Assembly: GCA_900544535.1 (NCBI GenBank)
Contig: UQVH01000004.1
Location: 62,001 to 126,000 of the forward strand
Source of the DNA: an uncultured Bacteroidales bacterium
GTDB lineage: Bacteria; Bacteroidota; Bacteroidia; Bacteroidales; Muribaculaceae
Reading direction: 5' to 3'
Length of the DNA: 64,000 bases
The notes beneath the pieces are model-generated. The model ran no database searches. It was not told the origin of the DNA and saw only the letters and a list, made by a program, of their open reading frames with translations. Positions 1 through 10,500 of this stretch are shown here, piece after piece. Every line of letters begins with the position of its first letter. The first letter of the stretch is position 1. Made by a program: the position numbers and the translations under genes.

Positions 1-1856
1 GTATAGCTCAGACCGTGGCCGAAGGGATAGAAGGCGGGAATTTTCTTGGTGTCATGCCAGCGGTAGCCGACGAGGATGTCTTCGAGATATTCTTCACGGA
101 TCGAGTCGCCGGGGTAGGCGATGGCTCCGAAACTGTGTGCTCCATTGTCTTCGAGGCGTGCGGGGAAAGAGAAGGGAAGTTTGCCTGAAGGGTTGACCTT
201 ACCGCTGATGACATTGGCGATCGAGCGGCCGGCCATCGAACCGAGATACCAGCCCTGAACGATAGCGGGAACATCTTTGGCCCAAGGCATCTCGACCGCA
301 TTGCCTGAGAGCAGCACCACGACAATGTCGGGATTGACTGCGCTGAGTTCTCGGATGAGCTGAGGCTGGCCGAACGGCAGGGCATATTCCTCGCGGTCGC
401 CTGCCTCACAGTCCTGAAGATGATTTTTGTTGAGGCCGCCGATAAAGATGACGACATCGGCGTCTTTAGCCATTGCCACGGCTTCGGCTCGGAGCGAATC
501 CTGGACGGACTGCGGGATTTCCTCGACGTGGGAATACATCGGTTTGCCTGCGCGATAGCCTTGGGCATATTTCACTTTGTCGCCATAGACGGCACGGAGA
601 CCTTCGAGCGGTGTGACATTGTCCTTGACCTTAAGCTCGCTGGAGCCTCCTCCCTTCATGAGGTCGCGTGTGGCATTGTCGCCGACAACAAGGATGGATT
701 TTACGTCGGGGTTGAGCGGAAGCAGTCTCGGACCTTTTTTCCCGACGGGTGCGTTTTTCAGAAGCACGATGCCTTCGTTTCCGATCTCCTCGGCGACGGC
801 GTAGTGCTCGTCAGTCGCTACGGACCCTAAGGGTTTGTTGCGTTTCATCGCTGTCAGAAAGTTGAGGCGCAGCATACGGCGCACCTTGTCGTCGATGGTT
901 GACATCGGCACCTCGCCTTTCTTGAGCATTTCGATGTAGGGATCGGCAAGATAATAGTCGTCAGTGGTAAATTCGGATTCCGATGTCAGACCGTTGGTGT
1001 ATGAGCCCATTTCGAGGTCAAGACCGTAGAGCGCAGCCTCGCGGGTGTCGTGTGCGCCACCCCAGTCGGTGACAACCACACCTTTATAGCCCCAGTCACC
1101 TTTCAGAATCTTGTTGAGCAGCATCTCGTTGTGACAGGCGTGCTGGCCTCGGATCTTGTTATAGGCGCCCATGATGGTCCAGCTGTCGCCGTCGATCACG
1201 GCACTTTTAAAAGCGGGCAGGTAGATCTCGTGAAGCGCGCGGTCGGAAAGACTGACATCAATGTGCCCGCGCCAAAGTTCCTGATTGTTGAGCGCAAAGT
1301 GCTTGACGCTGGCGGCAACTCCGTTCTGCTGCATACCTTTTATATAAGGTACGACAAGGACAGAGGCGAGATAGGGATCTTCGCCCATATATTCGAAATT
1401 GCGTCCGTTGAGCGGAGTACGGTAAATGTTTACACCGGGGCCGAGCATCACATCTTTCTCACGGTAGAGGGCCTCTTCGCCAAGGGCGTTGCCGTAGGCG
1501 AAGGAGAGGTTCGGATTCCACGTGGCGGCAAGCGCTGTGAGAGCCGGGAATGCAGTGATCGAGTCATTGGTACGTCCGGAATATCCCCAGTCGTTCCAGT
1601 TGATTTCAGCGCGTACACCGTGGGGACCGTCACTCATCCAGAGATCGGGAATGCCGAGGCGCGGAACTCCGGGGGAGGAGAATTTGCCCTGGGCGTGGAT
1701 CATGTTGGCCTTTTCCTGAAGAGTCATGCGTGAAAGAGCGTCTTCCACACGTTCGTCCAAAGGTCTGGATTCATCTTGATAGACAGGGACAGCCGCGCCG
1801 GCATTGACAAGACCGCCGGCAATGGCGAGAGCAACTAAAGAATTTCTCAGAATCAT
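1..1856 (-). CDS. GH3 beta-glucosidase-type glycosidase (3' end outside window)
   Basis: Reading leftward from the ATG at 1856 gives 618 codons with no stop before the window edge, so the C-terminus is missing. The N-terminus (MILRNSLVALAIAGGLVNAGA) is a Sec signal peptide. The GH3 N-terminal barrel follows, with DGPHGVR (about 76-82), the KHFALNNQE segment (about 185) and GVVVTDWGG, whose Asp (about residue 264) is the expected nucleophile. The second alpha/beta domain begins near 370 (NEGIVLLKN), and FYPFGHGLSY near the edge normally precedes a C-terminal Fn3-like domain, so roughly 120-150 residues are missing. The start lies 7 bases after the GH2 stop, so it is the last gene of the GH31-GH2-GH3 operon. 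In a xyloglucan locus this enzyme would remove backbone glucose from debranched oligosaccharides in the periplasm. Family call is firm; exact substrate is inferred from context. Confidence 0.93.
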   Translation of the reverse strand, partial: MILRNSLVALAIAGGLVNAGAAVPVYQDESRPLDERVEDALSRMTLQEKANMIHAQGKFSSPGVPRLGIPDLWMSDGPHGVRAEINWNDWGYSGRTNDSITAFPALTALAATWNPNLSFAYGNALGEEALYREKDVMLGPGVNIYRTPLNGRNFEYMGEDPYLASVLVVPYIKGMQQNGVAASVKHFALNNQELWRGHIDVSLSDRALHEIYLPAFKSAVIDGDSWTIMGAYNKIRGQHACHNEMLLNKILKGDWGYKGVVVTDWGGAHDTREAALYGLDLEMGSYTNGLTSESEFTTDDYYLADPYIEMLKKGEVPMSTIDDKVRRMLRLNFLTAMKRNKPLGSVATDEHYAVAEEIGNEGIVLLKNAPVGKKGPRLLPLNPDVKSILVVGDNATRDLMKGGGSSELKVKDNVTPLEGLRAVYGDKVKYAQGYRAGKPMYSHVEEIPQSVQDSLRAEAVAMAKDADVVIFIGGLNKNHLQDCEAGDREEYALPFGQPQLIRELSAVNPDIVVVLLSGNAVEMPWAKDVPAIVQGWYLGSMAGRSIANVISGKVNPSGKLPFSFPARLEDNGAHSFGAIAYPGDSIREEYLEDILVGYRWHDTKKIPAFYPFGHGLSY

Positions 1857-1863
1857 TTGTTTT

Positions 1864-4389
1864 TCAGAATGAATTTATGGTAGTGGTAAAAGGTTTCAGA
1901 CCGGGAGAGGTTGCAGTGACAGTGACAGGACCTTCGGTGCCGTCGTTCTGGACGATAAGCATTGCTTTGCCATAGAAAGCCTTGCGCTTGTCATCCTTGA
2001 AGCGTTCGAGCGAGATAGGGGAGCCGTTGTCGACACCTGCATTGAAGCCGGAGCCGCTGACGGTAAAGGACACTTGATTGTCAGCCAAGGGGCAGAGATT
2101 GCCGTCTTTGTCGAGGACCTCGACGAGAAGATAGCTGAGATCTTTGCCATCGGCCTTGATCGAGGAGCGGTCGGGGGTCAGGCGGATGCGGTAAGGCTCT
2201 CCGGCTGTGCGGATCTCTTTTGTGGCGACCACACGACCGTCTTTACGGCTGACAGCCTTGACTGTGCCGGGGGTGTAGACAATGCGCCAGGCGGCATGAT
2301 ATTTTCCGGGTTCGGGCTTGCGTACACCTTGAGACTCACCGTTGATGAAGAGTTCAACCTCGTCGGCATTGTTGTAGTAGGCCCACATGTCGATTTCCTG
2401 ACCGGGCTCCCAGTTCCAGTGAGGGAAGAGGTGGAGCACTGTCTTGTCAGGACGCCACTGCGACTGATACATATAATATATGTCTTTGGGAATACCGGCA
2501 AGATCGACGATGCCGAAGTAGGAACTGCGGGCAGGCCATCCGAAGGGAGTCGGTTCACCGAGGTAATCAAATCCGGTCCAGATGAACTGGCCGGAGATGA
2601 AATCCTTGGTGTCGACGTGGTTTAGTGTGCCTTCGTGGGTATTGCCCCAGGGCACATGGCAGTTATCGTAGGAGGAGCAGGAGAATGTGCTGTCGCGGAA
2701 TTCGATGTCCCAGCGTTTGGGCCAGATATAGATGCTGTCAGACGGCATGCGGTAGTAGCCGCGGGTCATCAGTCCGGAAACACTTTCGGAAATGATGAAA
2801 GGCTTGCCGAGGAACCAGTCGGGAACGGAATCAAAGTAGCTGTCATGGTAGTTGTAGCCGATGATGTCGAGTGCGCCTGAGCGGAAGAGATGGTTGCCCG
2901 GATCAGGCTCGTTGCATCCGGCCGTGACAGGACGCGAGGGATCAAGCTCCTTGACCATTCCGGCGAGCTTCCTTGTGAGAAGCGAGTTGACACTGAGATT
3001 TTCGCCTTCTTTGGCAAGATTTTCCTTACCGTGACCGAAGTTGAGGATCAGGTTGGCCTGTTCGAGTGTGAGGGTGTCGGCCTTGGCCGAACTCCATTGT
3101 TCGAGCACTTCGTTGCCTATGCTGTACATGATGACTGACGGGTGATTGCGGTCGCGGACTATGAGGTCAGTGAGATCTTTTTCATGCCAGTCGGGAAAAT
3201 AGCGCGAATAGTCGTGGGAAGTTTTTTTCTTGCGCCACATGTCGAAGGTTTCGTCCATGACAAGAATGCCCATGCGGTCGCAGAGGTCGAGGACTTCCGG
3301 TGCAGGAGGATTATGGGACGCACGGTAGGCGTTGACACCCATCTCTTTGAGTATTTCAAGCTGACGTTCGATGCCGCGGGTGTTGACTGCCGCGCCGAGG
3401 GCTCCGAGATCGTGGTGCATACAGACTCCGTTGATCTTCATCGGCTTGCCGTTGAGCGAGAAGCCTGTCTTTGCATCGAAGTTGAAGTAGCGGAATCCGG
3501 TGGTCTGCATGTAGGTGTCGAGGAGCTGCCCGGTCTTTGCGTCGGAGACATAAGTGGCAAGAGTGTAGAGATACGGATCATCGGTAGACCATAGATGCGG
3601 ATCAGTCAGGCTCAGGTCGGAGGTGATCTTTACATCCGGATGTTTTTTGTCAAGTTTCCGTGTTACCGCTGCTGTCTTGCCGATCATTTTTCCCGAAGCA
3701 TCGATCAGGGCGGTATAGACGCTGATATTGGCCGGCTTTGAGGATTTGCTGACAACGTCGGTGATGACCGAGATTCTGGCGAGAGAGTCTGTGACGTCAG
3801 CTGTGATCTGCTGGCCCCAGAGAGGAATATGGATGTCATTGAGAGTGCGGAGCCACACATTGCGGTAGATGCCGCAGCCGCTGTACCAGCGGGAATTGGG
3901 CTGCTCGGCGTTGTCGACACGCACTGCAATGACGTTTTCACCGTCAGTTTTCAAATAGGGGGTCAGATCATAGCTGAACGAGGCGTAGCCATAGGGGCGT
4001 GTGCCGAGTTCATGGCCGTTGATAAAGACGGTAGAATTCATGTAGGCTCCGTCAAAGTCAATGAATATCTCTTTGCCGGTGTGCTCAGGGGAGAGGGAGA
4101 ATGATTTCCGATACCAGCCGATACCGCCGGGAAGAGCACCGCCGCCGGTTCCGGAGGGGTTATCAATACTGAAATCACCTTCAATGGCCCAGTCGTGGGG
4201 GAGGCTGAGACTGCGCCAGCCCGAATCATTGTAGCCGGGCGCCGACATTTCAGGAGCATCGCCGAGGTGGAATTTCCATCCGTCGTTAAAACTTACAGCT
4301 CTCGGATCAGCTGCCGAGGCCGAAAAAATGGCCGCCCCGCCGAAGAGGGCGAGGCATGCCAATACAATCAAATTTACCTTAGATAACAT
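1864..4389 (-). CDS. GH2 beta-galactosidase-type glycosidase
   Basis: This is an 841-residue secreted enzyme with a Sec signal peptide ending near SASA-AD (about 27). The GH2 sugar-binding jelly roll spans about 35-190 (HDWAIEGDF, GGIGWYRK, NSRWYSGCGIYRNVW), followed by an Ig-like domain to about 300 and a TIM barrel. The barrel carries SIGNEV (acid/base Glu about 427) and FIISES (nucleophile Glu about 535), and RASHNPP is also typical of the family. The C-terminus has further Ig-like domains (SSIKADGKDLSYLLVEVLDKDG). It sits in the middle of the GH31-GH2-GH3 operon, 39 bases after GH31. In this setting it probably removes beta-linked galactose from xyloglucan side chains; GH2 also contains glucuronidases and mannosidases, so the specificity is inferred. 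Confidence 0.93.
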   Translation of the reverse strand: MLSKVNLIVLACLALFGGAAIFSASAADPRAVSFNDGWKFHLGDAPEMSAPGYNDSGWRSLSLPHDWAIEGDFSIDNPSGTGGGALPGGIGWYRKSFSLSPEHTGKEIFIDFDGAYMNSTVFINGHELGTRPYGYASFSYDLTPYLKTDGENVIAVRVDNAEQPNSRWYSGCGIYRNVWLRTLNDIHIPLWGQQITADVTDSLARISVITDVVSKSSKPANISVYTALIDASGKMIGKTAAVTRKLDKKHPDVKITSDLSLTDPHLWSTDDPYLYTLATYVSDAKTGQLLDTYMQTTGFRYFNFDAKTGFSLNGKPMKINGVCMHHDLGALGAAVNTRGIERQLEILKEMGVNAYRASHNPPAPEVLDLCDRMGILVMDETFDMWRKKKTSHDYSRYFPDWHEKDLTDLIVRDRNHPSVIMYSIGNEVLEQWSSAKADTLTLEQANLILNFGHGKENLAKEGENLSVNSLLTRKLAGMVKELDPSRPVTAGCNEPDPGNHLFRSGALDIIGYNYHDSYFDSVPDWFLGKPFIISESVSGLMTRGYYRMPSDSIYIWPKRWDIEFRDSTFSCSSYDNCHVPWGNTHEGTLNHVDTKDFISGQFIWTGFDYLGEPTPFGWPARSSYFGIVDLAGIPKDIYYMYQSQWRPDKTVLHLFPHWNWEPGQEIDMWAYYNNADEVELFINGESQGVRKPEPGKYHAAWRIVYTPGTVKAVSRKDGRVVATKEIRTAGEPYRIRLTPDRSSIKADGKDLSYLLVEVLDKDGNLCPLADNQVSFTVSGSGFNAGVDNGSPISLERFKDDKRKAFYGKAMLIVQNDGTEGPVTVTATSPGLKPFTTTINSF

Positions 4390-4428
4390 GACCTATTGTG
4401 TGAGTACGGTTGTAGAGTACTTACCGTT

Positions 4429-7305
4429 TCAGAGTTTAACATTTTTAGCTTCACCGTTATAGGCAACGACAATACCTTTCTTGTCACGACCGTAGCCAAC
4501 AGGATTTTCTTTGGAAACCTTGATGATGTTGAACTTACGGTTGCGGAGCATACCGGGATACTGGCTGACACGCTTGCCGATAGTGAGGGTCGAAGTCTCG
4601 TTGTCCCATGAGAAGGGGATCATGGCATACTGGCCTTTCTCATAGTTATAGTTGGTGTTCTCGTCTTCATAGAGAACGAATTTGCCATCCTCGCCCGCAT
4701 AGACGTAGAGATTGATCAGGTCGGCGGGTTTCTCGGCGGACCACTGCATTGCAGGACCGAAAGGAATAATCGAGCCTGAGCGGACGTAGAGAGGAATGCG
4801 TTCGTAGGGAGCGGCTACCCTGAGAGTCTGGCCGCCGTTGATTTCCTTGCCGGTGTAGAAGTCATACCATTCGGAGCCAGCGGGGAAGTAGACGTCACGG
4901 GAGGTTGCGCCATAGGTATAGACGGGAGCTACGAGCAGAGCCGGGCCGAACATGTACTGGTCGCCGATGTTGCGAGTGGCCTTGTCAGCTGTGAAGTCCA
5001 TGACCATCGGGCGCATGATGGTATAGTCGTCGAAGTGAGTCTTGGCTGCGAGCGAGTAGATGTAGGGCATCAGGTCGTAGCGCAGGTTGGTGTAGTAGAC
5101 AACCGATTTGTAGGCGGGATGATTTTCGGGTGCGATGTTGAAAATCTCGCGGTAGGGCCACTGGCCGTGGGCGCGGAACATCGGCGCGAAGGCTCCGAAC
5201 TGATACCAGCGGGTGTTGAGTTCGCGCCATTCTTTGAGATCGGGATTCTCACGGCCGGTTTTGTTGAATTCGGCCGCAGCTGCAACATAGCGGTCCTCCA
5301 CACAGAAGCCGCCGATGTCCATGCTCCACCAAGGTATGCCGGATGCGGCGAAGTTGAGGCCGGCCGAGATCTGGGCTTTCATATCTTCCCAGCGTGTGGC
5401 GATGTCGCCGCTCCAGGTTGCTGTCGAATAGCGCTGCTGTCCGGCGAAGCCTGAACGGGTCAGAAGAAAGACGCGGTCGTCATTGATGCCTCGCTGTCCG
5501 TTGTAGATGGCGTCGGCGTTCATCAGGCCGTAGGCATTGAAATATTTGGTCGACGGGCCAAGAGCGGTAGGAGTGATAAGGTCTTTGCGATACTGAATGT
5601 CGGTGCAGTCGCGGATGTTGGGCTCGGAAGCGTCCATCCACCATGCGTCGATTCCAAGGGGTACATAATGATCCTGGATCTGTTGCCAGAAAAGTTTGCG
5701 GGCATCGGGGCTGTAAGCGTCATAGAAAGAGCTGAGATAGCCGGGGCCTACCCAGTCGCGGATGCTGTCCTGGACGGGGAGCTTGTACATCCAGCCTTTA
5801 TCGTCGAACTCCTTGTAGTGTTCGGTGGTCACATAGAATTTGGGCCATACGGAGATCATCACACGGCCGTTCATGTCGTGGATAGAATCAACCATGCCTT
5901 TGGGATCGGGGAAACGGTCGCGGTCGAACTCATGGCTGCCCCATGAATCCTGCTTCCAGTGGAGCCAGTCGATGACTATGTTGTCGATAGGAATGCCACG
6001 GCGGCGGAATTCGGCGAATGTGGAGAGAACCTCGTCAGAAGTATTGTATTTTTCGCGGCTCTGCCAGTAGCCCATCACCCATTTGGCCATCATCGGGGCT
6101 TTGCCGGTGAGAGTGCGGTAACCGTGGATGACGTCGTCCATGTCGTCGCCATAGATGAAGTAGTAGTCGATCTGGCTCTGCATTTCGCCCCACCAGCTCA
6201 TCTGCATCTGCTCCTTGTCGTCGACCGGAGAGTAGACTCTCAGGCCGCAATAGGCAACGGCGCCGTTGGGCTGCCACTCGATTTTGAGAGGCACACGCTT
6301 GCCGGCTTCAAGGTTGACGGAGAACTTGTAGGAGTTCGGGTTCCAGGCAGTGCGCCAGCGTTCGGGGACCACTTCTTTTCCGTCGATATAGACCGACATG
6401 TAGCCCGAATAGTAGAGAATGAATTTGAATTCACCGCTTTCAGAGGGTTCGATTTCCCCTTCATAGGTGACATGTGAGCCCTGATAGTTGAAATCCTGCG
6501 GAAGATTCACGACATGTTTGAGCTCTTTGCGTATGAGATGTTCGAAATAGATCGAATCCTCGCGCTGGACTATTGTCGGCTCTTCGGGCTTTGCGGGTAC
6601 ATAGGTGCCGGTCAGGGCGCCTTCCTTGCCGTCCTTGTCGAAAAGGCGGAACACTTGGCCAAGCTGCTTGTAAGGTCCTGGGTTGCCGAAACGGCAGAGC
6701 GAATAGCTGTCCCAGAGAATACCGTAATTGTCTGTCGATACGATAAAGGGGACAGAGACTTTGGTATTGTACTGGAAAAGTTCTTCGTTTTTACCTTTAT
6801 AATTAAATTCATCGCTCTGATGCTGGCCGAGACCGTAGATGCCCTCCTCTTTGTCGAGCGATTCGAATACCTGGCGGACAGTGTAACCTTTGGTGCCTTC
6901 GACTTCGATGGGAGAGAACTCGCGGCCACCGTCGGCTTCGGCCACGATCAACCGTCCGTCCTTGTTGTAGAATCTGACATTGCCTGTGGCGAAGGAAACG
7001 GTGGCTGTCAGCTGTGAGGTTGTAACGGAGACCGTTGAATCTGTTTCGGTAACTGTGTATGCGACATCGGCTTTTGGCTGAAGAGCCACAAGGCTTGTGT
7101 CGGATGAGAATTTATTAACCGGAGTGGCCGATACGCGGATGATTTTCTCGTCAATCACCTGAAGACGTACCTTGCGGACTGAATTTTCAGCGTCGGCGGT
7201 GACGTTGACAGTCACTCCCCGGTCTGTTTTTTCATATTTTCCTGCCGCACACGAGGCAACAAGCATCGCGGCGAACAAAGAAGCGGTAAGGATTCCTGAT
7301 TTCAT
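4429..7305 (-). CDS. GH31 alpha-xylosidase-type enzyme with PA14 insert
   Basis: This 958-residue lipoprotein has a lipobox LVASC (Cys about 19). The GH31 N-terminal beta-sandwich is followed by a PA14-like insert at about 235-385 (GEIEPSESGEFKF, YSGYMSVYIDGKEV). The catalytic barrel contains DAWWMDASEPN (nucleophile Asp about 558) and TATWSGDI (acid/base Asp). A PA14 domain inside the N-terminal region is the architecture known from Bacteroides xyloglucan alpha-xylosidases. It is the first gene of the enzyme operon and has its own -7 element upstream (7451-7458). The inferred role is removal of non-reducing-end alpha-xylose from xyloglucan oligosaccharides. An alpha-glucosidase cannot be excluded from family membership alone. 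Confidence 0.92.
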   Translation of the reverse strand: MKSGILTASLFAAMLVASCAAGKYEKTDRGVTVNVTADAENSVRKVRLQVIDEKIIRVSATPVNKFSSDTSLVALQPKADVAYTVTETDSTVSVTTSQLTATVSFATGNVRFYNKDGRLIVAEADGGREFSPIEVEGTKGYTVRQVFESLDKEEGIYGLGQHQSDEFNYKGKNEELFQYNTKVSVPFIVSTDNYGILWDSYSLCRFGNPGPYKQLGQVFRLFDKDGKEGALTGTYVPAKPEEPTIVQREDSIYFEHLIRKELKHVVNLPQDFNYQGSHVTYEGEIEPSESGEFKFILYYSGYMSVYIDGKEVVPERWRTAWNPNSYKFSVNLEAGKRVPLKIEWQPNGAVAYCGLRVYSPVDDKEQMQMSWWGEMQSQIDYYFIYGDDMDDVIHGYRTLTGKAPMMAKWVMGYWQSREKYNTSDEVLSTFAEFRRRGIPIDNIVIDWLHWKQDSWGSHEFDRDRFPDPKGMVDSIHDMNGRVMISVWPKFYVTTEHYKEFDDKGWMYKLPVQDSIRDWVGPGYLSSFYDAYSPDARKLFWQQIQDHYVPLGIDAWWMDASEPNIRDCTDIQYRKDLITPTALGPSTKYFNAYGLMNADAIYNGQRGINDDRVFLLTRSGFAGQQRYSTATWSGDIATRWEDMKAQISAGLNFAASGIPWWSMDIGGFCVEDRYVAAAAEFNKTGRENPDLKEWRELNTRWYQFGAFAPMFRAHGQWPYREIFNIAPENHPAYKSVVYYTNLRYDLMPYIYSLAAKTHFDDYTIMRPMVMDFTADKATRNIGDQYMFGPALLVAPVYTYGATSRDVYFPAGSEWYDFYTGKEINGGQTLRVAAPYERIPLYVRSGSIIPFGPAMQWSAEKPADLINLYVYAGEDGKFVLYEDENTNYNYEKGQYAMIPFSWDNETSTLTIGKRVSQYPGMLRNRKFNIIKVSKENPVGYGRDKKGIVVAYNGEAKNVKL

Positions 7306-7450
7306 GATAGATATTAGAAGTGGATTATTTTCAGTAGTAGGATTTACGTTATCTTTAAGGAAAGAAGATTTTTTATGATCGGTTGGAGAAGATTCTGCAA
7401 AAAAAGTCGCATAGCCCCGGAGAGGGGAGGGTCTCTCTTCCGTGACTATG

Positions 7451-7458
7451 CAAAGTTA
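7451..7458 (-). promoter_or_regulatory. -7 element of the GH31-GH2-GH3 operon
   Basis: On the minus strand this reads TAACTTTG, a full match to the Bacteroidota -7 consensus TAnnTTTG, about 150 bases before the GH31 start. No TTTG-like -33 box lies 19-21 bases further upstream, which is common at activator-dependent PUL promoters. Confidence 0.55.
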
Positions 7459-7491
7459 GAAATAACAATTGGTATAAACCTTGATCAATGT

Positions 7492-7507
7492 TGACCCTCA
7501 GGGGTCA
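7492..7507. promoter_or_regulatory. Inverted repeat upstream of the GH31 promoter
   Basis: TGACCC-TCAG-GGGTCA is a perfect 6-base inverted repeat with a 4-base spacer. It lies 34 bases upstream of the GH31 -7 element and just beyond the regulator stop codon. It may be an operator or a small hairpin; no T-run follows it on the minus strand. Confidence 0.4.
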
Positions 7508-7538
7508 TAATGATTTTAGATGTATATATAATGTTAAT

Positions 7539-10500
7539 TTATACATGATAATTTGTTGCCTTACTCTCCTTCTCCTGATAAACTGATGGCAGGACTCCGA
7601 ATTCTTCCTTGAAATATTTGCTGAAATACTTCGGGCTGTTGTAGCCGAGCTGAAAAGCTATTTCCGAGACGTTTAGCTGGCTCTCGCGCAACATCTGGGC
7701 CCCGCGTTTCAGGCGGATCAGACGGATGAATTCGACCGGCGTCTTTCCGGTGGTGGCTTTGAGTTTTTTGTAGAGATGGACACGGCTCATGCCGAGATGG
7801 CTGCTGAGTTCCTCAACGGACAGATCCGGGCGTTTTATATTTGTGACGACATATTTAATGGCCTTCTCGACCATTTTTTCGTCGAGAGGCGTTATTTTGA
7901 TCGTATCAGGTTCAGGATCGATAAGCGAACGGCCTTTCCCGCGGTGTGAGAGCGATATGAGTTTCTTCATTTTCAGCAGCAGCAACTCGATGTTGAACGG
8001 TTTTGTAATGTAGTCGTCAGCCCCGATGGTGAGCCCCTCGACTTTGGCTTCGACATCGTGTTTGGCCGTAAGGATTATGACAGGTGTGGCTCCTAAATCG
8101 GGATTGGCTTTTATCTTGCGGCATAGTTCGAGACCGTCTATTCCGGGCATCATCAGATCTGTCAGGACTATGGCGGGTCGGATAGATTCGAGAAGACGCA
8201 GAGCCGCCGCGCCGTCCGGAGCGGTAATGACATGGAAATCACCGCTCAGACCGTCGTGCAGAAATTCTATCATATCATGACTGTCATCGACGATCAGTGC
8301 GGTCGGCTTTTCGACGGGGGCATCGGATGGCAGCTTTTCAGGCGTAAGTTCCGGCTGTTCGGATGTCGGTTGGGGGAGTGCCACTGTCTCGCTTACGAGA
8401 GGGGGCTGCTCGGTCCGGGGTGTCTGGCGTATGATCGGGAGGCGTATGGTGAAAACAGTTCCTCCTCCGGGGTTATCGGCAATACTGATGGTGCCGTTGT
8501 GGAGCTTGACATATTCGTTTACCATACTGAGGCCTATACCGTTGCCGGTCATAGAACTGTCGGCCTTGGCATTTTCGGCCTGGAAGAAACGTTCGAACAC
8601 GTGTGCCTTATCACTGTCACTGATACCTATTCCCGTGTCAGAGACCTGTATGTCGACGGCTGTCGGCGAGGTCGTGAGTCCGACCTTTACTTTACCGCCC
8701 TCAGGCGTGAACTTGAAAGCATTGGACAGGAGGTTCATGATTGACTTGTAGAGTTTGTCCTCGTCGAACATGACATTCAGTTCAGGGGCGTCGGATGTGA
8801 ATGTCAGATGTATGTTTTTACGCTCAGACAGATTGGCGAATGAATGGCACACACCGCGGACGAACCCGACGAGCTCGCCTTCGGAGAGGTGGAGCGAAAG
8901 ACCTGTTACTTCATTTTTACGGAAGTCAAGCAGCTGATTGACCAGTGTGAGCAGTCTCATGGCATTGGTTCGCATCAGAGTCAGGCGTTTGAGCTGCTTT
9001 TCGTCGGTGGTTTCCTTGATCATGCTTTCCAAAGGAGAGACAATGAGAGTCAGAGGAGTGCGCAGTTCATGGCTGACATTCGTGTAGAACTTGAATTTAA
9101 GCTGGTTGATCTCTTCCTGCTTGGCAAGTGCGTCTTCTTTGCGCTTTTCATTGAAGTGGCGCCGCTCGCGCAGTTTGATGTGGCGGATGACGAGATAGAC
9201 GATCAGACATACGATCAGGAAATACAGAATTTTGGCCCAAGCCGACATCCAGAAAGGCGGGTGCATCACGATGGTCAGTTCTGCAGGACGGACGCTTTCG
9301 TAGCCGTCGTTGTTGACTGCTTTCACAAGAAGCCGGTAGACGCCGGGAGCGAGATTCGTATAGCTTGCCCGATGGACTCCCTCAGGTGTTGTCATCCATT
9401 CTTTGTCAAGCCCTTCGAGTTTATATTGATAGGTGGTTTTTTCCGGCAATACATAGTTGTCGGTTGCAAAAGTGACGGTAAAGGATGAATTTCCGGGCCA
9501 GAGTTCAAGTGTGCCGCCGTGGTTCGGTGAAGATTTAAGCAGGACGTGACCCCTCACTTTCTCTCCGACTTCTATCGGGTGTGATCCGACGCTGATGGCT
9601 GAAAACATAACGTTGGGAAGGGCCCTGTTGTGGCGTATGCTGTCGGGGTTAAATTCGTTGAGTCCGTAGAGGCTGCCGATGAAGATTTTTCCTGAAGGAA
9701 GACGGCCGAATGACCGCTGGTTGAAATCGCAGTTCTGAAGTCCGTCGGCTGAATCGTAACGGTTTGTAGTATAGGAGAAATCTCCTGTCTTGTCATCGAA
9801 TTTTACGGAAAATTTCACGAGACTTCCGCCTTCGCTGACCCAGACATCCCCGTTGTTGTCAATCTGAAGTCCGAGGATGAAATCGGAAGTGGCTTTGCCC
9901 GGCGAGGTCCTTACCGGAATGATGCGGTCTCGATGCGAGTCATAGATGCGCAGTCCGCGGGTTGACGCCACCCAAAGCAATCCGCGTGTATCGTGAAGAA
10001 GATCGTTGACTTTCAAGCCGTCAAGAGCGCGTATGCTGGAAAACTGTTCTTTGACCGGATCGAACACCGCCACGCCTGCGGACGTTGCGAGATAGATGCG
10101 TTTATGTCCTTCACCGTCGCGTGCAATGTCAAGGATGTAGTCTGAAATCAGCCCTGAATTGGACTGAGTGTATGCTTTGACGTCCATTGTCGCCGGATCA
10201 AACTGATAGAATCCATAGCCCAGTGTCCCGATCCAGATATTGCCGTCAGGGGCTTTTGAAAGGGCCCAAGTGTATGAATTGTCGAGTTGGGAGGCGGTGG
10301 TGAGCGTTTCGATGCGTCCGTTGCTGTAACGTCGCAGTCCGCGGGCAAATGATCCGAAATAGAGAGTGCCGTCCGGCATCTCAAGCATAGATGTGACGGC
10401 AGGATGCGATCCGGCAGAAGCCGGGTCGGCGGTGGTTGTGCGTGTGTCGGTCTGCGGATTCCATTTAATTAGTCCGGCGGCATCGGTACCGATCCATACC

